From Candidatus Bathyarchaeota archaeon (GTDB lineage: Archaea; Thermoproteota; Bathyarchaeia; TCS64): DNA of 15,033 bases. The stretch spans positions 1-15,033 of the forward strand of contig WJJC01000152.1 in assembly GCA_014729945.1 (NCBI GenBank). The letters run 5' to 3'. Positions 6,307-14,594 of this stretch are shown here, one piece after another. Numbering within the stretch: the first letter of the stretch is position 1; the number at the start of each line of letters is the position of its first letter. The position numbers and the translations under genes are program-made. The notes under the pieces are model-generated. The model was given only the letters and a program-made list of their open reading frames with translations, searched no databases and had not been told where the DNA came from.

Positions 6307-7322
6307 AAAAAATAGTCACCCCCACCGATAGAGACTTTATTGAAACAGTAGATGATCAATTATTTTGTGTTGTTGGCTATCTGCATCCCCCTGATGGATA
6401 CACAGCCTACCTCAAGTACGTTCCTTCAAATACAGGTAAATGGGAGAAAAATGGGACTCGATACCAACGCGTAATTCCATATTATCAAGTATCTCAGGTA
6501 GAAAACACATATGAATACCTAAAAAAATATTATTCTAAATATCTTTTCAAGTGTCCAGTAAGAAATATAGAAACATCCTGGGTACCCAAACAGAAAGTAA
6601 AAAAATATTTCAAACCAATTGAAAGGATGCAAGAAATCGAGAAACATGGACCGAAAGATCGATTAGAAGAGAAATTGTCCAAATTAGTATCAATTCTTTG
6701 TGAACAAACAGGCTTAATTGAATCGTTAGGGGTAACGGGAAGCATTTTAACTAAGACACATAACCCGAAATTTAGTGATATGGATATAACAGTATATGGT
6801 CTCGATGAGGCCTATAAAATTAAAAAATCTATAGAGGCTCTTAAAAAGGAAGCAGAAAAAATAAAACCCATTTCCAGAGCAGAAATGGAAAACTGGGTTA
6901 AAAATAGAGTTGATAAATTCAATCTTAACAGGTTTGATCTCTTGAAGATAGCGGAAAAGAGATGGAATTATGGTTATTATCTTGACACATACTTTTCGGT
7001 TCATCCTATCCGAAAGGAGGGTGAAATCAAGGAAAAATACGGAGATAATACATACCATAGACGCGGAGAAATAATGGGAACTGCTACCATAACAGACGCA
7101 TCTGAATCCATCTACCTCCCAGCTATATACAAAATAAAAAAGAGCCAACATCAAGTTACTGAAATAGTATCTTTTGAAGGATTATTCGGGGGAATATTTC
7201 AGAAAGGAGACGAAATCAAGTTTAAAGGAGTCCTTGAAGAGGTTAAAGGAAGAAAACCCCACTTTAGGATCATTGTTGGGGGAGCTAACTCCCCAGATAG
7301 TTATATAAAATGGGTAGACTAG
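6303..7322 (+). CDS. Predicted nucleotidyltransferase (archaeal COG1665-like), function unknown
   Basis: This 339-residue soluble protein has a polymerase-beta-type nucleotidyltransferase core. Gly146-Ser147, eleven residues, then Asp159-Met-Asp161 gives the classic GS-x11-DhD pattern that holds the catalytic metal ions. Before it lies a basic region of about 120 residues with a helical KDRLEEKLSKLVSILCE stretch (118-134). After it come a Lys/Glu-rich helical part and a beta-rich C-terminal domain (about 250-339). It resembles an archaeal family annotated only as a predicted nucleotidyltransferase, which I recall as COG1665. The start is GTG 6303, overlapping the stop of the ligase gene in GTGA. 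There is no separate strong SD, so it probably depends on coupled translation. Co-transcription with Fwd, Ftr and a cofactor ligase hints at cofactor chemistry or regulation, but the acceptor is unknown; RNA or another nucleotide acceptor is equally possible. Its TAG stop overlaps the opposite-strand cdhE stop. Confidence 0.8.
   Translation: MKKIVTPTDRDFIETVDDQLFCVVGYLHPPDGYTAYLKYVPSNTGKWEKNGTRYQRVIPYYQVSQVENTYEYLKKYYSKYLFKCPVRNIETSWVPKQKVKKYFKPIERMQEIEKHGPKDRLEEKLSKLVSILCEQTGLIESLGVTGSILTKTHNPKFSDMDITVYGLDEAYKIKKSIEALKKEAEKIKPISRAEMENWVKNRVDKFNLNRFDLLKIAEKRWNYGYYLDTYFSVHPIRKEGEIKEKYGDNTYHRRGEIMGTATITDASESIYLPAIYKIKKSQHQVTEIVSFEGLFGGIFQKGDEIKFKGVLEEVKGRKPHFRIIVGGANSPDSYIKWVD
7279..7294. repeat. 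GC-rich hairpin at the convergent operon ends
   Basis: GGGGAG (7279-7284) and CTCCCC (7289-7294) form a perfect 6-bp stem with a CTAA loop, in a generally AT-rich setting. It lies in the last codons of the nucleotidyltransferase gene and 25 nt beyond the cdhE stop, so it could slow or end transcription from either side. No T-run follows on either strand, so a terminator role is only a guess; it may be codon chance (Gly-Gly-Ala-Asn-Ser-Pro). Confidence 0.35.
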
Positions 7323-8734
7323 TCCTCCGGATATGGGTTCCATTTATCTGACACATAAGAAGGGATACCACTTGAGTCAAGAGGACCAACCGAGACTCTC
7401 CATCCACTAGCCTCCTCTATTTCCCCACTTAATCTAGCGCTTCTACCAGGTATTATTATACTACGATGGTTTACCTTTTCCTCTAGATTTGAGTCTGAGA
7501 TTGCATCTGCTACAGTATCAGCTGTCATCTTTCTCCCTGCTACAGCACTCTCAACACTCATTCCCTCACTATCTACCACAAGTAGATAACAATCGATTTT
7601 TGCGTTTTCTATATCGTTAGCTACAGTGTAATAGGTTAAAGCAAAGTTTGTTGTAAGCATAACCGGGCTTTCCTCGTGGGGTTCTCCTATTACAATCAGC
7701 TCAGGTTCCACTGAAACAGGTTTACGGGGATCAGTGTATATGTTAGATCTCAGTATTATCTGGGGAAGCAAAGCCCAGCCACTAATACCATGAATTACCA
7801 GTAAGTCAGCGAATCTTGCAATCAAGACGCCTGCTAGTTTGGCCTCATTCCACTCATTGATAATTGGGTCTTCTTCCTCAACTGCCCATGCCGCCATGGG
7901 GGCACCTATAAGTGGATAGCCCAAGGCATCTACTTCCTCGTTAATAGCATTCCATCGCAGAATAGTGTAGTTATCTGTATTTACCGACATATAGTCATTG
8001 GGCTGGGTTCCGGGGTCTAAGGCTATATCTTCAACCCCATATTCTCTAAGCGTCAAAGCTATGCTCTTCAAGGTAGCGAGATCGTCCGGAGAATAGGCCA
8101 CAACAGGACAACTGTATTCTAGGGCAAGCTCCGCAACTTTTTTCCAGTTGTCTTTTGTTGCGCCATGTATTAAAGGCCTTTTATCTCCTACGACCTCTAG
8201 ACCTGCTTTCAGTATCTCGGAGTCATTAGAAACTAGCATCAGAGGTTTCCTTGTGAGATCATCGGCTTTTTTTACGGTTTCAGCGAATTTCTCAGCATCA
8301 TTACTCGTTGATCGGATATTCAAAACATCCAGTGTTAGATCCATTCCAATATAATTGTAAGCAAAATCGTTTAGTACATGAATCCTCGTCTCAAACTCTT
8401 CTTCACTCATCTCATCAGTAACGTCTACAGCTATGGCAGGTTGATTAAAATATGTAAACTCATGCCGATAAAGAACATACTCACCACCTATGGTGACAGC
8501 GTTTTCACCAACACCTATTTCCACCGATCTTACTGCTGGCTTAAGTAGAGCCCATAACTTAGAGTATGCTTCATCATTTTTCTCATCGAGAAGGGGTTTA
8601 CATTCTTCTAAAGTGGCTTCGCGGTTAACTAGCTTTGCTGCATATGCCATGCAATTTGACTCACCGCATTCTTTGCAGTTGGTACCTGGAAGGAGTCTAT
8701 AGATCTCGATAGGGCTAAGCTCTTTTGCGGGCAT
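7319..8734 (-). CDS. cdhE: ACDS gamma subunit, corrinoid/iron-sulfur protein large subunit
   Basis: CdhE is the large corrinoid/Fe-S subunit that takes the methyl group from methyl-H4MPT and, with CdhD, delivers it to the A-cluster of CdhC. The 471-residue protein has the N-terminal 4Fe-4S binding motif with Cys20, Cys23, Cys28 and Cys45 (GTNCKECGESNC and EECKPL). A TIM-barrel part follows, with DLTLDVLNIRS (135-145) and a PLIGAPMAAW stretch, and then a C-terminal corrinoid-binding region ending with IIIPGRSARLSGEIEEASGW. ATG 8734 is preceded by a strong AGGAGGT (8742-8748), 7 nt away. It is the last gene of the cdhABCDE operon, and only 1 nt separates its start from the cdhD stop. Its TAG stop is shared in the palindrome CTAG with the gene arriving from the other strand. 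Motifs are intact. Confidence 0.95.
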   Translation of the reverse strand: MPAKELSPIEIYRLLPGTNCKECGESNCMAYAAKLVNREATLEECKPLLDEKNDEAYSKLWALLKPAVRSVEIGVGENAVTIGGEYVLYRHEFTYFNQPAIAVDVTDEMSEEEFETRIHVLNDFAYNYIGMDLTLDVLNIRSTSNDAEKFAETVKKADDLTRKPLMLVSNDSEILKAGLEVVGDKRPLIHGATKDNWKKVAELALEYSCPVVAYSPDDLATLKSIALTLREYGVEDIALDPGTQPNDYMSVNTDNYTILRWNAINEEVDALGYPLIGAPMAAWAVEEEDPIINEWNEAKLAGVLIARFADLLVIHGISGWALLPQIILRSNIYTDPRKPVSVEPELIVIGEPHEESPVMLTTNFALTYYTVANDIENAKIDCYLLVVDSEGMSVESAVAGRKMTADTVADAISDSNLEEKVNHRSIIIPGRSARLSGEIEEASGWRVSVGPLDSSGIPSYVSDKWNPYPED

Positions 8735-8735
8735 C

Positions 8736-10067
8736 TTAGCTACCTCCTATTTTTATGCTGACCCAATCCGTTGGTTCTGTAGTTTTTTCACCCTTCATTA
8801 GATTATCTATCATATCTTTTAGTGCATCAACTGCTGCTGGGTGCATCATCATGAAATAATCCACGCCAGCTAGTAACAGTGTCTGACCCGTTATTGTCTC
8901 CCATATTGGACCACGAAGCTCTCTCGGATCAAATTCAGGCCCCATCTTCATCCACGCTTCTCGAGCAGCCCAAGCATTAGTAGTTCCGCTAGACATCGGA
9001 TGATTCAACTCGGGATCACCTTTTAATGCGGCAAGTCGACATCGCTCCATGACAGTGAAGGCATAATCTAAGCCATATCCAAGCGCTGCTGTTGTTGTAT
9101 CCATTAATATTCGGTTCTTTGGTAAGTAATCGTATAGTTTTCTATTTAGCTCTCTGGCTTTGTTCACATCCATACTTGTGAAGGCAATAACTGAGTTGTT
9201 ATGATCTCGAATCATTTTAGCTGATTCTTCTATATTCATATCAAGAGTAACCGAGTTTATCAGTAGGTTCTCTCCCTGAATCTGCTCGGATATCGCCTTA
9301 AAAACAGCTAGATCTTTCTCGGGGTCGCCGCAACCACCTATACTTATAGGTACATCAACTGCTTGGAGAACATTCTCAACGGTTTTTACTGCAGCCTTTG
9401 GTGAGGCGTCCTCAATCAATGGATCAATTGTTAGGAGATGTAGATTGATCACTTCCGCCCCATATTTATCGACACATAGTCTTGCCCATTCTGCCACATC
9501 GTCTACAACTTCACGAAAATGCATCTTCACGGCTTTAGCTAAACTAATTTCCGGCCAGTCGAATACATCTATAGCGATCACAGGCCTATTTTTTGGCGGT
9601 GACTCAAAATTATAGAAAGCAGGTGCCTTCTCTCCACCTATTATATACGAAGCGCCTCGTGTTCCCCCCTCTGATTTAGTTGCACCAAGTTTGACCTCAA
9701 CAATCTCTCCCGTATAAACTCCATCAGGGGTTTTGACTTCAGCGGGTAATAGCTGAGTAGGAAGCTCAGTGGGAGCAACAGCTTTTTCCATTTGTGATTG
9801 CGTTTGCTGATAATAATAATCTATAGTAGGGATTCTTCCACCGGATAATAGTTGACTCATCCTACTGGCCGAATCCCTGATATGTGCAAACTCATAAGCC
9901 ATTCGAGTCATTATAGCAGGGTTTAGCTGAACCCCGTTAGATCCTATATCAAATTCTAACTCTTCAACCTCAATACCAACATCTTGAAGCTCAATTTCTT
10001 GAAAGTTAGCCAGCTTCTCAAGCATCTCAGCGCTTAGAGGTAGCTTAATTTTCTTCTCCTTAGCCAT
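8736..10067 (-). CDS. cdhD: ACDS delta subunit, corrinoid/iron-sulfur protein small subunit
   Basis: CdhD pairs with CdhE to form the corrinoid methyl carrier. The 443-residue product has a family-specific N-terminal part. A GGEKAPAFYNFESPPKNRPVIAID-type segment begins near residue 144 and leads into a TIM barrel. Within it, ISIGGCGDPEKD (241-252), MDTTTAALGYGLDYAF (322-337) and the NHPMSSGTTNAWAA region (355-368) are hallmark blocks. I choose ATG 10067. The revised GAGGGAG ribosome site then lies 8 nt upstream, whereas an in-frame GTG at 10076 would overlap that same site. This leaves 5 nt after the cdhC stop. No separate accessory gene such as a CooC-type nickel ATPase sits between cdhC and cdhD, where some methanogens place one. 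Identity is firm. Confidence 0.95.
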   Translation of the reverse strand: MAKEKKIKLPLSAEMLEKLANFQEIELQDVGIEVEELEFDIGSNGVQLNPAIMTRMAYEFAHIRDSASRMSQLLSGGRIPTIDYYYQQTQSQMEKAVAPTELPTQLLPAEVKTPDGVYTGEIVEVKLGATKSEGGTRGASYIIGGEKAPAFYNFESPPKNRPVIAIDVFDWPEISLAKAVKMHFREVVDDVAEWARLCVDKYGAEVINLHLLTIDPLIEDASPKAAVKTVENVLQAVDVPISIGGCGDPEKDLAVFKAISEQIQGENLLINSVTLDMNIEESAKMIRDHNNSVIAFTSMDVNKARELNRKLYDYLPKNRILMDTTTAALGYGLDYAFTVMERCRLAALKGDPELNHPMSSGTTNAWAAREAWMKMGPEFDPRELRGPIWETITGQTLLLAGVDYFMMMHPAAVDALKDMIDNLMKGEKTTEPTDWVSIKIGGS

Positions 10068-10072
10068 TTTAC

Positions 10073-11503
10073 TCACTCCCTCTCTGCTCTGATGATAAGT
10101 TTCTCGGCTTTGATCTTTGCATTCTTCAATATTATTTTGAAGCTAGTACCTTGGGGTAGGCCTTCTACAGGTAATGAGCTAGCTGGTAATTCAAGAGATG
10201 GAACGGAGACCCCTGTCATAGGCATCTGAGGGTGAGCCGGTTGTTGAACAGGCTCCTTTTTTACTTCTTTTTCCTCTGGTTCCTCAGTCCAACGTTCAGT
10301 AATTGGGTGATCTTTTTCCCTCAACCATTCTTTAAGTTCATCAAGGTTTGATACATTATCTTCTGTGGCTAACTTGGGGATTATATCTTCTGGTAAGAAT
10401 TCCTCTATCCGTTCCAAGATATCCTCAGGGATCCAAACTACTCTTTCCCATCCACCATCAGCTTGCATGAATTTGGGGCTCCGCATATACTCTATACTTA
10501 AACCGTGGAAACCATCTACCTGTCTACCTCCGGCTGTAAGATCACTGATAGTTACGAAATTCAAACCATTTACTGTCTCACCTTTGTAGTTACGGTGAAC
10601 AATCCCATATCCATCAACTTCAGGAATATAGAAAGCACATCCCTCAAAGCATCCGCAACTGGTATGGGGGTACCCAAAACCAGTGTATAGTTGTACTCGT
10701 TCGATCTCACCGAGGCTTTTATCTCTGATTACCTGATTAACCTGCTCATATTCTCCAGTAACTGGGTCAATTAGTTCTCCTTTTGGTATCTCAAATACGG
10801 GTCCTTTAGGGTCGACCTTCGCTGTAGCCCTACCGTCAAACCAGCTAATTGCTCCACAGTTAGCGTATCTCTGTGGTGTTATCACGCATAGATGTGTTGG
10901 TGCAAAGCTTTGGCATAGACTACATCCATAGAATACATCTACTTCATCGTCACTCATTCCCCTCGCACGAGCATCTCTTACCTCATAGATATCTAATGCT
11001 TCTTCATAATGTTCTTGTACCTTCTCAGGATCGGTTATGAAGGTGATCTGCATTTTCTCGATGAATGACATCTCGCTCTTATATAGTCTGAAAAGAATCT
11101 CCCCGAATTGTTGGAAGCTGTTGAATCCTTTCTGGAAGCTCTTTTTGCTGAGTCTCATCTGTATATCGTATCGTTGGTTCAGGTGCATGAAACCCTCGAT
11201 AAAGTTTACATACTCATGTAGACGACGCTCTATTACGCCTTCAAGGTCTTTCTCTATTTCCTCACCGGCTACTTCGATAATCATACCAAAAGGTGCGTTT
11301 GTTCCTTCGGGAAGCTCCGAAATATCATCACCAATAATTGTTATTTCTTCATCATCGATCTCATCCATTTCTTTTGCTTGAACGAGTTCAAATTTGTATT
11401 CTTCTCTAGGGCCACCGAGTTCCACTTGCATGTCTCGGCCTCTAATTCTCTCACCCTCATAGATGATTCCAACATCTACAGGGATATCCTCAAATAGTGA
11501 CAT
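10073..11503 (-). CDS. cdhC: ACDS beta subunit, acetyl-CoA synthase
   Basis: CdhC carries the A-cluster (Ni-Ni-4Fe-4S) and makes acetyl-CoA from CO, methyl-corrinoid and CoA. The 476-residue length fits the archaeal form, which lacks the N-terminal CODH-contact domain of bacterial AcsB. The ligands are all visible: Cys194, Cys197 and Cys206 (YGCSLCQ, THLC), Cys216 (ANCGA), and the Cys283-Gly-Cys285 pair of the distal nickel site, with Cys289 after it. These are shifted by five from the Methanosarcina numbering I recall (189, 192, 201, 278, 280). Residues about 406-452 form a Pro/Glu/Met-rich low-complexity linker, followed by a short basic C-terminal strand pair. This tail is normal for archaeal CdhC. 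ATG 11503 follows GGAGGA (11511-11516) at 7 nt and directly abuts the cdhB stop. Confidence 0.97.
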   Translation of the reverse strand: MSLFEDIPVDVGIIYEGERIRGRDMQVELGGPREEYKFELVQAKEMDEIDDEEITIIGDDISELPEGTNAPFGMIIEVAGEEIEKDLEGVIERRLHEYVNFIEGFMHLNQRYDIQMRLSKKSFQKGFNSFQQFGEILFRLYKSEMSFIEKMQITFITDPEKVQEHYEEALDIYEVRDARARGMSDDEVDVFYGCSLCQSFAPTHLCVITPQRYANCGAISWFDGRATAKVDPKGPVFEIPKGELIDPVTGEYEQVNQVIRDKSLGEIERVQLYTGFGYPHTSCGCFEGCAFYIPEVDGYGIVHRNYKGETVNGLNFVTISDLTAGGRQVDGFHGLSIEYMRSPKFMQADGGWERVVWIPEDILERIEEFLPEDIIPKLATEDNVSNLDELKEWLREKDHPITERWTEEPEEKEVKKEPVQQPAHPQMPMTGVSVPSLELPASSLPVEGLPQGTSFKIILKNAKIKAEKLIIRAERE

Positions 11504-12049
11504 CTAGTTTTCCTCCTTTAAATTTTCAATAATACTGGTTAGATTTTTTACCCACTCATCATGTTTTATGGTCCCAAGGGACCAGTCTGCGTTTGGTTGA
11601 TATAGAAATCCAAGAGATAACGTGCGTATTTCAGGATTAAAGTTCTTGAGCCCTGATAATACAAGCCATTCCATATAATAGGGTGCACCTGCAAAAAGCA
11701 CTAAGTCATATTGCCCTTTTCCATCGAACCCAACCCAATTTATATCACTTAATCTATTCCCTAGATTCATCATTGAAATGCTATGCACGTTTTTTACACC
11801 TCTTTTTTGGAAAGAACCTATCAAATGAGCTGTAGCAGCAAGGGTAACTCCATTATTTTTCATCCGGATGGCAGAGTCTATTAAAGTTCCATCATCAGTT
11901 GGTATCTCTTCAGCTTTAGAGCCTATTACCAGAAGAGGACGTTCTGCTTTGTATATCATAGCTGCTGCAACATTAGGATTAGGAAATATCATTGCCTTTT
12001 TGGGGCCAGCAATCTCTGCTGTCTGACCAGGCTTCATTTTTGCAGACAT
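11504..12049 (-). CDS. cdhB: ACDS epsilon subunit (CODH-associated)
   Basis: CdhB is the small epsilon subunit bound to CdhA in the alpha2-epsilon2 CO dehydrogenase module. It has a flavodoxin-like or DHS-like Rossmann fold and lacks metal sites; a role in electron transfer has been suggested. The 181-residue protein has the family's AERPLLVIGSKA segment (35-46), a glycine-poor ATAHLIGSF stretch, YDLVLFAGAPYYMEW (114-128) and RTLSLGFLYQPNADWSLG (142-159). No Cys clusters are present, as expected. Its ATG starts immediately after the cdhA TAA with no gap, and its ribosome site (GAGGGGGA on the minus strand, about 12059-12066) lies inside the cdhA 3' end, so translation is coupled. Confidence 0.94.
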   Translation of the reverse strand: MSAKMKPGQTAEIAGPKKAMIFPNPNVAAAMIYKAERPLLVIGSKAEEIPTDDGTLIDSAIRMKNNGVTLAATAHLIGSFQKRGVKNVHSISMMNLGNRLSDINWVGFDGKGQYDLVLFAGAPYYMEWLVLSGLKNFNPEIRTLSLGFLYQPNADWSLGTIKHDEWVKNLTSIIENLKEEN

Positions 12050-14395
12050 TTAATTCGTCCCCCTCAACATTCTTTTAAGCAGAGTTGGATCTGGCAGCCC
12101 AATCTTATCCTCTACCCATCCCTTGGACTCTAGATGATCTAAAAGCTCAGCTTTCATTGTGAATGGGAGGTCTGCCTCTCTTCGTACGAATAACTCAAGA
12201 TCATCGGGCATAGTTCCATAGTATCTTTTATGCAGGTCTATGTAGTGGCTTATTTTTACAGCCCGACCTTTTGTGGTGTCATTGGGTCGCATAGAAAGTT
12301 TCGCGGTCAGAACTATAGCTTCCTCTATGGTTTCGGCTGCGTAGAACAAATGCTCAGGAACAGGTCCTACATACATTTCTTCACCTGTTCTTGCATCAAA
12401 TGTTATCCAATCTTCCTCGTTTTCTTTTCGGCCTAGAAGGTTTCGTCTGTATTTTGACCCATGCGGACCAACGATAACAGGTATCCCAAGTCTCCAACAT
12501 CCAGCAGCAATACTTGCCGCTTTCTGACTCATTGCACCCCAAGCAACACCAACTGCCCCTACACGATTATAGATATAATCTGCTATCTCCTCATAATTAC
12601 CTCTTAATGGCCGTTTAGCGAAAATGTTAGCAATCTTCACTGTAGCTCCAGTGATATGACTATTTGATACACAACTTCCTACATTCACTAAGCCACCAGC
12701 ATCAAATGCTGCAGGGTATTTATCATACAGATTCTGACCATCATCATCCACTACAGTAGCTAGGTCCATAGCTGAACATCCACTTGCCAAAACAATGAAT
12801 CTTCTTTTCAGGAACTCTTCAGCGATAATAGCCACTTCACCACCCCCCTTTGGGTAATTAGCGCATCCAACTAAGGCAACTACTCCAGGAATCTCACCAA
12901 AGACTATCCCTCTTCCTACCTCCCTTATCTCTACATCTGTTATTGCTCCGCTTCCAACCCTAACGTTGAAGCATTCATCAGCACATGATTCCGCTGACGC
13001 AGCATACATATAACTAAGAATTGGTAGGTTCTCTGGGCATGCACTTTCACATCTTCCACAGCCTACACAGAGTAATTGTAGTTCTTTTAATTGAGAAAGA
13101 TCACCCATCTCAGCAACCCTGATCGCTTCCATTATGGGCAGACTATTCGGACAAGCACTTACACATTCAGAGCATCCTCTACATTCTTCAATACCTGCCA
13201 ATAACCCCTTTATCGAGGGGTTTTTGTATTCACCACGTTGAGGAGAAATGGCTAATACAGTCTTTACCACAACCTCTCCCACTTTTTCGGGGTTAAGTAT
13301 TAAAACTCCTTTTTGACGACCAGACACTAGATCTGCTACTATAGAATCTGGGTTATCATTAGTTCTATCAGGTAGTCCCATCATGCTTTTTTCGCTTGTA
13401 GCAATTACGGGTGCACCAATTTTCTCCGCCTCATCAAGTATATCTGTACGTATACATTGTTCGTCTATTACTATTACATCTGGGATCCCTGATCTTACAT
13501 ATCTGATCTGCCAAGATATTGGCCCCATTATCTTAGCTCTATTATTATATCGGCTATTATCATGAGCAGTACAACATAATCCTCCTATCTCCACTTGGTC
13601 AAATAGTTCATGTTCCATGAGGTAGTCTATAATATCCACGCTAGGCAGGACATTATGTCCAATACACATGATCATGGCTTTACTGGTATCAAGAGATCCG
13701 AACCCTAGAGTGGTTAGCGGTGCCTCTGATACGCCTTTTGGCATACCTAGGGTAGTTATTTGGGCTATATCTGCTACTTCCATAGCCACATGGTCTAACA
13801 TACCTGCATGGAATGCTTTAGACTCAAAGTCTAACGGATTACCTTCTTGACCTGTGTGCGCGGCTGCTGTTAACTGAACTAATTGGGTTTCGATGTAATC
13901 TAGAGCCTCTTCTAGATCACCAATTGTCTTAGGCCTAAAACCACATACGAGCCGTATGTGAGGCGCATTTACATTTGTGTTCGATGCAACTTCTATCGGA
14001 TGATCTCCACCGTATTCTTCCAAAAGATGTGTTAACATGTGCCTTGCATGTGCGCAGTGAGTTGAGGCCCCTATACAACATGCTAATAAAACAATCCTTG
14101 ATTGTTGTCCAGCCATAGTAAGACCACACGCGCCTTTCTTATCTCCCGTCAAGTCGCATTTACCAAAAGTACACAAACAGCAAAGATCGCAAAAAGGCAT
14201 ATAGAATGGTTTGTATTTTTCTAATAGTTTGTGATCCCAATCACGTAGAGTACCAACGGATGGGAAAGGTGTCGGGCCCATTGGCTCGTCCCATTCCTCA
14301 TCAATAAGTCTACCAATATTGATCTGAAGTCCTTTGAAGGTCCCCAAGGCGGATGAGAGTTCATCTATTTTTATATTTACATCTTTTTTTGACAA
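12050..14395 (-). CDS. cdhA: ACDS alpha subunit, Ni-Fe-S CO dehydrogenase
   Basis: CdhA interconverts CO2 and CO at the Ni-Fe-S C-cluster and feeds CO to CdhC. The 781-residue protein carries every expected metal site. B/D-cluster cysteines are Cys69, 72, 73, 75, 80 and 90 (FCDLCCLCTFGKC, GAC). C-cluster candidates are His247 (GHNV), Cys274/Cys275 (GGLCC), Cys314 (EQC), Cys511, Cys540 (ASGCSAMDLA) and Cys575. The archaeal-type insertion has two 4Fe-4S ferredoxin motifs: Cys405, 408, 411, 415 and Cys443, 446, 449, 453. Together with separate cdhB and cdhC genes, this separates it from bacterial CooS. The start is TTG 14395: AAAGGAGG (14406-14413) lies 10 nt upstream, no ATG or GTG lies close by, and the frame then gives a normal N-terminus. 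It is the first gene of the cdh operon. Confidence 0.97.
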   Translation of the reverse strand: MSKKDVNIKIDELSSALGTFKGLQINIGRLIDEEWDEPMGPTPFPSVGTLRDWDHKLLEKYKPFYMPFCDLCCLCTFGKCDLTGDKKGACGLTMAGQQSRIVLLACCIGASTHCAHARHMLTHLLEEYGGDHPIEVASNTNVNAPHIRLVCGFRPKTIGDLEEALDYIETQLVQLTAAAHTGQEGNPLDFESKAFHAGMLDHVAMEVADIAQITTLGMPKGVSEAPLTTLGFGSLDTSKAMIMCIGHNVLPSVDIIDYLMEHELFDQVEIGGLCCTAHDNSRYNNRAKIMGPISWQIRYVRSGIPDVIVIDEQCIRTDILDEAEKIGAPVIATSEKSMMGLPDRTNDNPDSIVADLVSGRQKGVLILNPEKVGEVVVKTVLAISPQRGEYKNPSIKGLLAGIEECRGCSECVSACPNSLPIMEAIRVAEMGDLSQLKELQLLCVGCGRCESACPENLPILSYMYAASAESCADECFNVRVGSGAITDVEIREVGRGIVFGEIPGVVALVGCANYPKGGGEVAIIAEEFLKRRFIVLASGCSAMDLATVVDDDGQNLYDKYPAAFDAGGLVNVGSCVSNSHITGATVKIANIFAKRPLRGNYEEIADYIYNRVGAVGVAWGAMSQKAASIAAGCWRLGIPVIVGPHGSKYRRNLLGRKENEEDWITFDARTGEEMYVGPVPEHLFYAAETIEEAIVLTAKLSMRPNDTTKGRAVKISHYIDLHKRYYGTMPDDLELFVRREADLPFTMKAELLDHLESKGWVEDKIGLPDPTLLKRMLRGTN

Positions 14396-14405
14396 CTAAA
14401 CGTTG

Positions 14406-14413
14406 CCTCCTTT
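14406..14413 (-). promoter_or_regulatory. Shine-Dalgarno site of cdhA, deciding a TTG start
   Basis: On the minus strand AAAGGAGG (14413 down to 14406) lies 10 nt before TTG 14395. No ATG or GTG start lies in frame near it, so this site is what supports the rare start codon for the operon's first gene. Confidence 0.65.
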
Positions 14414-14432
14414 ACAGAAAATATGTCGTTGA

Positions 14433-14441
14433 TATTTATAA
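14433..14441 (-). promoter_or_regulatory. Candidate archaeal TATA box for the cdhABCDE operon
   Basis: TTATAAATA on the minus strand (14441 down to 14433) resembles the archaeal TATA consensus. A start point about 25 nt downstream would fall near 14411, at the SD, giving a short leader. The surrounding 200 bases are very AT-rich, so other TATA-like sites exist, and no convincing BRE is seen directly upstream. Confidence 0.4.
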
Positions 14442-14492
14442 TATGTATGATAATTATAGTAAATATGTTGATTTAACTGTTTTTACCTTAAA

Positions 14493-14504
14493 TTTACACG
14501 TAAA
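14493..14504. repeat. Short inverted repeat upstream of the cdhA promoter
   Basis: TTTAC-AC-GTAAA is a perfect 5-bp inverted repeat with a 2-nt centre, about 55 nt upstream of the candidate TATA box. It could be a dimeric regulator site, but in such AT-rich DNA it may be chance. No second copy was found nearby. Confidence 0.22.
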
Positions 14505-14585
14505 CAATACTCGCCAATATGTTTTACAAACTCACAATAAAAGATAGATAAAATGGTAATAAGTCATCAAAACAACAATATTTTC

Positions 14586-14594
14586 AAAAAAAAA
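14586..14594 (-). terminator. Poly-T terminator of the oxidoreductase gene
   Basis: On the minus strand, nine consecutive T (14594 down to 14586) follow the stop codon at 14611 by 16 nt. A run of six T comes directly after the stop (14610 down to 14605). Archaeal intrinsic termination relies on such T-tracts, often without a hairpin; no stable stem is seen in front of it. Confidence 0.55.

Noticed and set aside
14353..14547. Small plus-strand frame in the cdhA upstream region
   Set aside because: Overlaps the cdhA start and promoter, has no ribosome site or family resemblance, and reflects low-complexity AT-rich DNA.
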